This document shows positions 1 through 7,331 of a stretch of DNA of 7,331 nucleotides, piece by piece. A program made the position numbers and the translations under genes. Numbering within the stretch: the first letter of the stretch is position 1; each line of letters begins with the position of its first letter. The DNA is from Sulfuricella sp. (GTDB taxonomy: Bacteria > Pseudomonadota > Gammaproteobacteria > Burkholderiales > Sulfuricellaceae). Under the pieces are notes generated by a model. That model ran no database searches and had not been told where the DNA came from. It saw only the letters and a list, made by a program, of their open reading frames with translations. The stretch covers positions 1-7,331 of the forward strand of contig JAUYEK010000189.1 of assembly GCA_030691435.1 (NCBI GenBank). Direction: 5' to 3'.

Positions 1-1441
1 AGGTGGGGAATGCCTTCATAGACGGAAAGTTCGAGCATTTTCGGGTCGACCAGGATCAGCCGCACCTTGGCGGGATCGGCCTTGTAGACCAGGCTCAGAA
101 TCATGGCGTTGATCGCCACCGATTTGCCCGAGCCGGTGGTGCCTGCCACCAGCACATGGGGCATTTCCCCAGGTCTGCCACCACCGCCTTGCCGGCGATG
201 TCCTTGCCCATGGCGATGGTGAGCGGTGAGGCCATGTCGGCGTAAACTTTTGAGCCGAGTATCTCGCGCAAGCGCACCACCTGCCGCTTGGGATTGGGGA
301 TTTCCAGCCCCATGCAGTTTTTGCCGGGGATGGTTTCCACCAGGCGAATGCTGACCACCGACAGGGCACGCGCCAGATCCCTGACCAGGTTGGTGATCTG
401 GCTGCCCTTCACGCCCACCGCCGGCTCGATCTCGTAGCGCGTGATCACCGGGCCGGGATAGGCGGCAATGACTTTGACCTCGACGCCGAAATCGGCCAGC
501 TTGCGTTCGATCAGGCGGGAGGTATATTCCAGAGTCTCCGGGCTGAGCGTTTCGGTATCGGCTTCCGCCTCATCCAGCAGGTTCAGCGGGGGCAAGGGCG
601 AATCAGGCAGATTGTCGAACAGCGGCGCCTGCACCTCGCGCTCGGTGAGCGGAATCTGGGGGATGAGCATCTGCGGTTGCTCGATGTGAACCGGCCTGTG
701 GTCATCGAACCGCTTTTTCTCTTCCACGACTTCCTCGCGCTTGTTCAGCGCGACCGAGCCGGCGCGCCGATCCTGCCAGGCATCCCAGGTGCGGAATATC
801 CACAGAGTGCTGTTTTCCATGGCGCCGCCAAGGCCTTCCATGACTTTCAGCCACGACATGCCGGTGAACAGGCTGAAGCCTACCGCCATGCTCAGCAGCA
901 ATATCAACGTGGCGCCGGTGAAGCCCATGCTGGTGGCCAGGTAACTGCTGACCACCGATCCGATCATCCCTCCCGGTGCGAGTGGAAGGGCGGCTTTGAG
1001 GCTGTACAGACGCAACGCTTCCAGGCCGCTGCTGGCAAGCAGGAGAACGACAAAACCGGTGGCCGCAACGAACAGTGAGCGCCGGTCGGACAAGCCTGCG
1101 CTTTCAATGCGCCGGTAGCCCCACCAGATCACATAGAGGGAAAACACCACCCACCAGTAGGCTGAAAAACCGAATACATAAAGCAGCATGTCCGCCAGCC
1201 AGGAGCCCAACTCGCCGCCGACATTGTGAACGGTAAGCCTGCTGCCGCTGTGCGACCAGCCCGGATCGGCATGGTCGTAGCTGAACAATACCAGCGCCAG
1301 ATACAAGGCCACGGCCACCACCGCCAGCCAGCGCGCTTCACGGAGCAGGCCGGACAATTTCGGCGAGAGCGGCTCGGGGGGAGCCCTGCGGTTCGTGCCC
1401 CGAGCATTCTGGCTATAAGTCGATTTAGTGTTGAGCGCCAT
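1..1441 (-). CDS. ftsK: DNA translocase FtsK, C-terminal end outside window, apparent frameshift
   Basis: FtsK is the membrane-anchored hexameric DNA pump of the divisome that clears chromosome termini and activates XerCD recombination. Four hydrophobic segments are visible at about residues 37-54, 81-109, 121-140 and 174-197. A short linker follows, then the alpha/beta part of the motor domain ([50 protein letters not shown]). After residue 426 (DLGK) the frame breaks at 164-166. In the next frame the protein continues as [20 protein letters not shown], with Walker A GTTGSGKS and Walker B LILVDPK, and runs off the left edge at GIPHL. The start at 1441 (MALNTKS) is preferred over the in-frame ATG at 1492, because a TGCTATAAT promoter element lies between the two. 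No strong Shine-Dalgarno is seen. Family identity is certain; whether the break is real is not. Confidence 0.95.
164..166 (-). other. Single-base frameshift in ftsK (AAAA to AAA)
   Basis: The minus strand reads CTG GGG AAA TGC CCC ATG TGC. Adding one A gives CTG GGG AAA ATG CCC CAT GTG, i.e. the expected family sequence [18 protein letters not shown]. Homology is perfect on both sides of this point, in two frames. Without the extra base the protein would end at position 101 in an unrelated tail of about 20 residues and lose the whole ATP-binding motor. A short homopolymer next to a C4/G4 run is a typical place for a sequencing or assembly indel. I judge error more likely than a real mutation in such an important gene. 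Confidence 0.85.
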
Positions 1442-1468
1442 TATTTTGATGTGTGGTATGACGCCACG

Positions 1469-1485
1469 ATTATAGCAATACCTAC

Positions 1486-1497
<12 letters not shown>
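1469..1497 (-). promoter_or_regulatory. Probable ftsK promoter (extended -10)
   Basis: Read on the minus strand, 1477-1469 is TGCTATAAT, a perfect TATAAT preceded by the TGn extension. The sequence 17 bases upstream (ATGGTT, 1497-1492) is a poor -35, which an extended -10 can tolerate. Transcription would start near 1462, leaving a leader of about 20 nt before the ATG at 1441. This also argues against translation from the in-frame ATG at 1492, which lies upstream of the -10. Confidence 0.5.
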
Positions 1498-3153
<1,656 letters not shown>

Positions 3154-3171
3154 CAGTTATTCCCCCTTCGG

Positions 3172-3201
3172 TTGTAGTGTCCAACATGGTGCATGTATAG
3201 T
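3172..3201 (+). promoter_or_regulatory. Possible promoter of the helicase gene, with overlapping palindrome
   Basis: TATAGT (3196-3201) matches the -10 consensus at five of six positions. TTGTAG (3172-3177), 18 bases upstream, is a weak -35 matching only the TTG. Transcription would start near 3208, about 100 nt before the helicase start. ACATG-GTG-CATGT (3184-3196) is a perfect 5-3-5 palindrome in the spacer that touches the -10, so it could be an operator. Further down, GCTGG (3214-3218) and CCAGC (3226-3230) can form a small stem without a following T-run. No convincing terminator for trxB-smr is visible in 3154-3308. Confidence 0.28.
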
Positions 3202-3294
3202 CGCAGTACATCCGCTGGGCAGAAACCAGCCACAGGCGGCAAATAGGTCAAACTGTTGATGAATCTCGCACCGCAACCCGTTAAGAAAAAACAA

Positions 3295-3312
3295 ATGAAC
3301 GACAGCCTGTGA
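3295..3312 (+). CDS. Five-codon mini-ORF (MNDSL) overlapping the helicase start
   Basis: An ATG at 3295 opens a reading frame MNDSL that ends in the TGA at 3310-3312. This TGA shares bases with the GTG start of the helicase at 3309 (CTGTGATT). The helicase start itself has no recognisable Shine-Dalgarno, and upstream of the mini-ORF there is only an A-rich run containing AAGAAA. If it is translated, ribosomes ending here could reinitiate on the GTG. It may equally be chance, since no comparison was possible. Confidence 0.22.
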   Translation: MNDSL

Positions 3313-6173
3313 TTTCCGACTACCACGCAAAATACTTTGCCCATGAACTGACTCGTCGCTGCCCGCCAGACAGTGTTGAGAAGCTGGCCGGAGCGCTTGT
3401 CGATGCGCAGGTTGACCTGAATCCGCATCAGGTTGATGCAGCGCTGTTCGCGTTCAACTCGCCGCTCTCCAAAGGGGCGCTACTGGCGGACGAAGTGGGC
3501 CTGGGCAAAACGATTGAGGCGGGCCTGGTGCTTTCGCAAAAGTGGGCGGAACGCAAGCGGCGAATTCTGATAATAACGCCGTCCAACCTGCGCAAGCAGT
3601 GGTTTCAGGAGATGGCCGAGAAGTTTTTTCTGCCTTGCCGGATTCTCGAAGCCAAGTCCTACAACACCGCAATCAAGCAAGGTCAGTTCCGCCCCTTCGA
3701 GGCACCGGAAATCGTCATTTGCTCCTATCAGTTCGCCAAGAGCAAGGCAGGCGATGTTCAAGCAGTGCCGTGTGACTTGGTGGTCATCGACGAAGCGCAC
3801 CGGCTGCGCAATGTCTACAAGCCAGCGAACATCATTGCCAACACGCTCAAACTGGCTCTGGCCGGTAAGCACAAGCTGCTGCTCACCGCGACACCGTTAC
3901 AGAATTCCCTGCTGGAATTGTTCGGCCTGGTGAGCTTCATCGACGAACATGCCTTCGGCGATCTAAAAAGCTTCCGCGAACAGTTCGCCAATCTGAATCA
4001 GGAACAGGTATTCAAGACGCTCAAGGCGCGGCTGAAGCCCGTTTGCCATCGCACACTGCGGCGGCAGATCACAGCGTACATCCCCTACACCAAACGCCTA
4101 CCCCTGGTGGAGGAATTCACCCCGGAGGAAAGCGAGGACAGGCTCTACCACCTCGTTTCCGAATACCTGCAACGGGATAATCTGCAAGCCCTGCCTTCCG
4201 GGCAGCGCAGCCTGATGACACTGGTTTTGCGCAAACTGCTGGCATCAAGCACCTTTGCCATTGCGGGTGCGCTGACCTCGATTTCAAACCGGCTCAAGGC
4301 CAAGCTCCGCAAGCAGACACCGACTGAATCGCTCGAAGACGAACTGGATCAGGATTACGAAGCGCTGGATGAAACCGCTGAGGAATGGGCTGAAGACGAA
4401 CCGGTCGAATTTCTCACTGAAGCCGACCGCCAAGCGCTTGAACAGGAAATCGCCGACCTCGACGCTTTTGCCGCTCTTGCTTCCTCCATCGAACACAATG
4501 CCAAGGGGAAAGCCCTGCTCAAGGCGCTGGGCGTCGCCTTTGCCAAGGCGCAAGAGATCGGCGCGGCGCAGAAGGCCATCATCTTCACCGAATCGCGTCG
4601 CACCCAGAGCTATTTGTTGCGCCTGCTGGCAGACAGCCCGTTTCGTGACGGCATCGTGCTGTTCAATGGCTCCAACACCGACGACCGTTCCAAGCTAATC
4701 TACAGCCAGTGGCTGGAACGCCACCAAGGCAGCGACCGGGTTACCGGTTCGCGTAGCGCAGACATGCGCTCGGCGCTGGTGGATTACTTCCGCGAGGAAG
4801 GGCGCATCATGATCGCCACCGAGGCCGGGGCCGAAGGCATCAACCTCCAGTTCTGTTCGCTGGTGGTGAATTATGACCTGCCCTGGAACCCACAGCGAAT
4901 AGAGCAGCGCATCGGTCGCTGCCACCGCTACGGCCAGAAGTACGACGTGGTCGTGGTGAACTTCATCAACCGCAAGAATGCAGCCGACCAGCGCGTCTTC
5001 GAACTGCTGTCCGAAAAGTTCCAGCTCTTCGAAGGTGTTTTCGGCGCCAGCGACGAAGTGCTGGGCGCCATCGAGTCCGGCGTGGACTTCGAAAAGCGCA
5101 TTGCCGCCATCTATCAGAATTGTCGCAAACCGGATGAAATCCAGAGCGCCTTCAACCAGCTCCAGCTTGAACTGAGCCTGGAAATAAACGAATCCATGAC
5201 GCGCACACGCCAGCAGTTATTGAAAAATTTCGACGACGAAGTGCGCGAAAAGCTCAAAGTGTGTGACGAAGCCTCCAAGGCTTATCTCAACCGCTACGAA
5301 CGCCTGCTCATGCAGCTCACGCAGCATGAACTGAACGGCCAGGCCGAATTTATGGGCGACGCCTCGTTTAGTTTGAAGGCGCAGCCCTTCCCGGAGCAAG
5401 CCGCCGTCATCCCGCTGGGTCTGTATGAGCTGCCGCGACGTACCGGCGAGGCGCATCTTTACCGGCTGAATCATCCACTCGCCGAGATACTGGTGGCGCA
5501 GGCAAAGGGCCGGGAACTGCCACCCGCCGAGATTCAGTTCGACTACGGCCAGCACGATGGCAAAATCACGCCGCTGGAACCACTCATCGACCAAGCCGGC
5601 TGGCTCACCCTCACGCTTTTCAGTGTCGAATCCCTCGATCAGGCGGAAGATCACCTGATTTTTGCGGCAACCACCGACGACGGCCAGACGCTGGACGAAG
5701 AAGTCGCGGCACGCCTGCTGACGCTGCCCGGCACATCCTCCCCTCTCCCGCAGGGCTGGGGTGAGGGTGGGTTCAAAGAAGCGCTAGACATCCAGACCCA
5801 GCAACGCCAAGCCGCCATCCAGCGCAGCATTTCAGAACGCAATGCCCGTTTCTTCGAGGCCGAAGCCGACAAGCTCGACGGTTGGGCCGACGACCTCAAG
5901 GTGGGCCTGGAACGCGAGATTAAGGAACTCGACCGCCAGATCAAGGAAGCACGCCGTGCCGCCACCACCGCGCTGACGCTGGAAGAAAAGCTTGGGGGGC
6001 AGAAGCAGATCAAGGCCCTCGAAGCCCAGCGCAACCAGAAGCGGCGGTCGCTATTCGACGCGCAGGATCAAGTGGACAAGCAGCGCGAAGAATTGATTGA
6101 ACAGATTGAGGGAAAACTCGCCCAGAAAACGCGGATGGAGCGGCTGTTCCAGCTACGTTGGCGGCTTGGTTGA
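3309..6173 (+). CDS. SNF2/RapA-like DEAD/DEAH-box helicase, defence-associated type
   Basis: A 954-residue superfamily 2 ATPase with both RecA-like lobes intact. Motif I is DEVGLGKT (61-68), motif II DEAH (161-164), motif III LLTATPLQN (191-199), motif V ATEAGAEGINLQ (503-514) and motif VI QRIGRCHRYGQ (533-543). The ADEVGLGKTIEAG stretch and the QRIGR-HRYGQ form are characteristic of SNF2 enzymes related to RapA/HepA. An acidic linker (about 341-382) separates the lobes, and a long charged coiled coil (about 845-945) ends the protein. The GTG at 3309 is the only start after the in-frame stop at 3282-3284, and ISDYHAKYFAHELTRR looks like a genuine N-terminus. From memory, relatives occur in restriction or other phage-defence clusters, sometimes beside DUF4391 and type III-like methylase genes; none is seen here. 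It probably translocates on or remodels DNA; its target is unknown. Residues 808-821 look like an absorbed repeat. Confidence 0.93.
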   Translation: MISDYHAKYFAHELTRRCPPDSVEKLAGALVDAQVDLNPHQVDAALFAFNSPLSKGALLADEVGLGKTIEAGLVLSQKWAERKRRILIITPSNLRKQWFQEMAEKFFLPCRILEAKSYNTAIKQGQFRPFEAPEIVICSYQFAKSKAGDVQAVPCDLVVIDEAHRLRNVYKPANIIANTLKLALAGKHKLLLTATPLQNSLLELFGLVSFIDEHAFGDLKSFREQFANLNQEQVFKTLKARLKPVCHRTLRRQITAYIPYTKRLPLVEEFTPEESEDRLYHLVSEYLQRDNLQALPSGQRSLMTLVLRKLLASSTFAIAGALTSISNRLKAKLRKQTPTESLEDELDQDYEALDETAEEWAEDEPVEFLTEADRQALEQEIADLDAFAALASSIEHNAKGKALLKALGVAFAKAQEIGAAQKAIIFTESRRTQSYLLRLLADSPFRDGIVLFNGSNTDDRSKLIYSQWLERHQGSDRVTGSRSADMRSALVDYFREEGRIMIATEAGAEGINLQFCSLVVNYDLPWNPQRIEQRIGRCHRYGQKYDVVVVNFINRKNAADQRVFELLSEKFQLFEGVFGASDEVLGAIESGVDFEKRIAAIYQNCRKPDEIQSAFNQLQLELSLEINESMTRTRQQLLKNFDDEVREKLKVCDEASKAYLNRYERLLMQLTQHELNGQAEFMGDASFSLKAQPFPEQAAVIPLGLYELPRRTGEAHLYRLNHPLAEILVAQAKGRELPPAEIQFDYGQHDGKITPLEPLIDQAGWLTLTLFSVESLDQAEDHLIFAATTDDGQTLDEEVAARLLTLPGTSSPLPQGWGEGGFKEALDIQTQQRQAAIQRSISERNARFFEAEADKLDGWADDLKVGLEREIKELDRQIKEARRAATTALTLEEKLGGQKQIKALEAQRNQKRRSLFDAQDQVDKQREELIEQIEGKLAQKTRMERLFQLRWRLG
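5737..5771 (+). repeat. Dispersed GC-rich repeat fragment inside helicase CDS
   Basis: Within the helicase gene is a pyrimidine-rich then purine-rich block: CCCTCTCCC (5741-5749), a short centre, then GGGGTGAGGG (5758-5767). CCCTC and GAGGG pair across it, making an imperfect hairpin. This CCTCTCCC...GGGGTGAGGG pattern is familiar from many proteobacterial genomes as a short dispersed, mostly intergenic repeat, and its translation here (SSPLPQGWGEGGF) is Pro/Gly-rich and unlike the surrounding helical sequence. It keeps the frame open, so the protein probably tolerates it. Identity with a known repeat family is from memory and not searched. Confidence 0.5.
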
Positions 6174-6185
6174 AAATTTCGCGCA

Positions 6186-6206
6186 CAGGCTCGCCTGTTG
6201 AGCCTG
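6186..6206 (+). repeat. Stem-loop just after the helicase stop
   Basis: CAGGCTC (6186-6192) and GAGCCTG (6200-6206) form a perfect 7-bp stem with a 7-nt loop, 12 bases after the helicase stop codon. An alternative pairing, ACAGG with CCTGT (6185-6189 and 6194-6198), competes with it. No T-run follows, so it is not a standard intrinsic terminator. It could stabilise the mRNA 3' end or weakly attenuate read-through into the AAA+ gene. Confidence 0.35.
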
Positions 6207-6267
6207 CTGGTCAGATACAATTGATGACGGGCGCATCATGGCAATCAGGAATGCGGATCACCCCTGA

Positions 6268-6299
6268 TTTTAATTATGGCGAATTCGCCATAATTAAAA
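6268..6299. repeat. Perfect 32-bp palindrome
   Basis: The left arm TTTTAATTATGGCGAA is followed immediately by its exact reverse complement, with GAATTC at the centre (6281-6286). After one mismatch zone (6267 against 6300-6301) pairing resumes as CCTG (6263-6266) with CAGG (6302-6305). As RNA it could form a 14-bp hairpin with an AATT loop, and as DNA a cruciform. No T-run follows on either strand, so it does not look like a terminator. It lies in the codons for FNYGEFAIIK of the KilA-N relic. Confidence 0.9.
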
Positions 6300-6411
6300 G
6301 CCAGGCAGGCTTGAACAGCTACAAAATCAGCGTAAAAGAATGGGTGGAAAAAACCCATGCGATAGGCCTCCAGGCAACGGCTGGCAGATATGGCGGAACC
6401 TACACACCTCT

Positions 6412-6430
6412 CGATATATGGGATATTTCG
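6412..6430. repeat. Imperfect inverted repeat upstream of the AAA+ gene
   Basis: CGATATAT (6412-6419) and ATATTTCG (6423-6430) pair at seven of eight positions around GGG. It lies just downstream of the point where KilA-N homology ends and about 50 bases before the AAA+ start. It could be an operator or a scar of the rearrangement; nothing decides between these. TAGAAT (6453-6458) is a possible -10 for the AAA+ gene, but no -35 fits. Confidence 0.3.
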
Positions 6431-6482
6431 TGTGGAGAGCCCGGAGAAACGATAGAATTGCCCGAAATGCGAGGAGAGCATC

Positions 6483-7331
6483 ATGGCAAGCGGTAAAGTA
6501 TTGCGACAACTGTTTCGGGCGGGAACTGGCGGCGACCTCGCCGCCTTCAAGGCAGCGTCGAAATCCATTATCGAGGAGGAACGGCAGAAGCAGCACCACC
6601 TGCTGGCCAACGATCTGGAGCAGATTCTTTATGGCGAATCGAAGCCCATCGCCTCGAATTCTTTCCTGCGTCTGCCATCGAACGTGCCGACGGACAAGGA
6701 GCGTGGCCTGCCCCTCCTGGACATTCGGCAATCGCAGCGATCCCTCGAAGAGTTGATTTTGTCCAAATCAGGATTGTCGGCTGTAGAGGATATTCTGGAA
6801 GAGCATCGTCGCGCAGATGTTCTCAGATCCTACGGGTTGCAGCCTTCGTCAAAAGTACTGTTTTTCGGTCCTCCCGGATGCGGCAAAACTATGGCAGCGG
6901 AGGTAATTGCGTGCGAACTGGACTTGCCTCTCGCAATCGTGCGCCTTGATGCGCTGGTTTCATCCTATCTGGGTGAAACGGCAGCCAACTTGCGCAAGGT
7001 CTTTGACTTCATCGACCAGAACGAGGTAGTGGCCCTATTTGATGAATTTGATGCCTTGGGCAAGGAGCGCGCTGACAACAGCGAACACGGCGAACTGCGG
7101 CGGGTTGTCAATGCCGTGCTGCAAATGATGGACGCCTACCGTGGCAGAAGCCTGCTCATCGCCGCCACCAACCATGAACAAATATTGGATAGTGCAGTAT
7201 GGCGTCGCTTCGACGACACCATCGAGTTCCCACTGCCTTCAGCCGAATTGCTGCCCCAGGTCTTGCAATTGAAACTGCGAGGCGTGCGCCGTCAGTTTGA
7301 AGTCGATGCGCCGGCATTAGCGAAAATATTC
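6483..7331 (+). CDS. AAA+ ATPase, 3' end outside window
   Basis: This is a classic AAA family ATPase, open to the right edge after 283 codons. Residues 1-105 form a helical, charged N-terminal region without a recognised domain (ASKSIIEEERQKQHHLLAND). The AAA module follows: Walker A GPPGCGKT (129-136), a pore-loop-like SYLGET (161-166), Walker B VVALFDEFDALG (182-193), sensor 1 IAATN (226-230) and an arginine-finger region AVWRRFDDTIEFPLP (238-252). All catalytic elements are intact. Such enzymes act as ring-shaped unfoldases or remodellers. From memory, ATPases of this kind are often followed by a subtilisin-like S8 peptidase gene, which would lie beyond the window. The ATG at 6483 has a strong AGGAG (6472-6476) 6 bases upstream. 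It follows the helicase on the same strand, 309 nt away, so co-transcription is possible but coupling is not. Confidence 0.92.
   Translation, partial: MASGKVLRQLFRAGTGGDLAAFKAASKSIIEEERQKQHHLLANDLEQILYGESKPIASNSFLRLPSNVPTDKERGLPLLDIRQSQRSLEELILSKSGLSAVEDILEEHRRADVLRSYGLQPSSKVLFFGPPGCGKTMAAEVIACELDLPLAIVRLDALVSSYLGETAANLRKVFDFIDQNEVVALFDEFDALGKERADNSEHGELRRVVNAVLQMMDAYRGRSLLIAATNHEQILDSAVWRRFDDTIEFPLPSAELLPQVLQLKLRGVRRQFEVDAPALAKIF

Larger units (their letters stand above)
6251..6496 (+). pseudogene. KilA-N domain gene relic
   Basis: The homologous stretch is 6260-6415. It reads PDFNYGEFAIIKSQAGLNSY, then KISVKEWVEKTHAIGLQATA, then GRYGGTY. This matches the core of bacterial KilA-N domain proteins, whose pattern is PDFN-EF--IK--AG-N, S---W---T-AIG, GRYGGTY followed by AHKDIAFEF. 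KilA-N is a predicted DNA-binding domain of phages and large DNA viruses, also found in bacterial restriction loci. Here the N-terminal part (up to the usual LWEQ) and everything after GRYGGTY are missing. Family members are typically over 200 residues, while this open frame gives at most about 80 from the ATG at 6251. The frame runs 14 bases into the AAA+ gene before stopping at 6494-6496. I see no good ribosome binding site. It fills most of the gap between the helicase and AAA+ genes and is read as a decayed gene; a short expressed peptide cannot be excluded. Confidence 0.75.

Noticed and set aside
677..1078. Plus-strand open frame of 133 residues opposite ftsK
   Set aside because: It lies wholly within the ftsK coding region in a shadow frame and has no recognisable domain or ribosome binding site.
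3309..6173. Helicase as the DISARM DrmD or a BREX component
   Set aside because: Only the generic SNF2 architecture is shared; no drmA, drmB, drmC, methylase, pglZ or brx gene is visible, so naming a system would be unsupported.
6268..6305. The large palindrome as a Rho-independent terminator
   Set aside because: Neither strand has a T-run after the stem, and the arms are mostly A/T away from the centre.
6245..6731. Two minus-strand frames across the KilA-N relic and AAA+ start
   Set aside because: They are antisense to the AAA+ gene. One repeats FNYGEFAIIK only because the underlying DNA is palindromic.

Overview
The window looks like a chromosome segment of a betaproteobacterium, perhaps in the Nitrosomonadales/Gallionellales range. 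This rests on the divergent ftsK / trxB-smr arrangement, fairly GC-rich coding sequence and the protein styles; no rRNA or other taxonomic marker is present, so the assignment is inference.

Region 1 (1-3153) is housekeeping. On the minus strand lies the N-terminal two thirds of ftsK (DNA translocase of the divisome), running off the left edge. Its frame breaks at 164-166 just before the Walker A motif, apparently by loss of one base from a short homopolymer. Divergent from it on the plus strand are trxB (thioredoxin reductase, complete, 317 aa) and an Smr-domain gene that overlaps the trxB stop codon by four bases. The ftsK-trxB gap holds two plausible sigma70 promoters facing away from each other. 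It also holds a perfect 7-1-7 palindrome (1499-1513) with the geometry of Fur/PerR-type boxes, overlapping the proposed trxB -10 element. This suggests, without proving, redox or metal control of trxB-smr.

Region 2 (3154-7331) is accessory and defence-like. After a 155-nt gap comes a 954-aa SNF2/RapA-like helicase. Its GTG start overlaps a five-codon mini-ORF, and a GC-rich dispersed-repeat fragment appears to have been absorbed in frame near its C-terminal coiled coil. A 309-nt gap follows. It holds a clear KilA-N-domain gene relic of about 50 residues, missing both ends and containing a perfect 32-bp palindrome. Last comes a classic AAA+ ATPase with a strong Shine-Dalgarno, cut by the right edge after 283 codons.

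A SNF2 helicase, a KilA-N relic and an AAA+ ATPase next to core genes is what one expects at the edge of a defence or genomic island. The effector, methylase, protease or other partner genes would lie to the right of 7331. No CRISPR array, tRNA, rRNA, IS element or convincing Rho-independent terminator was seen.
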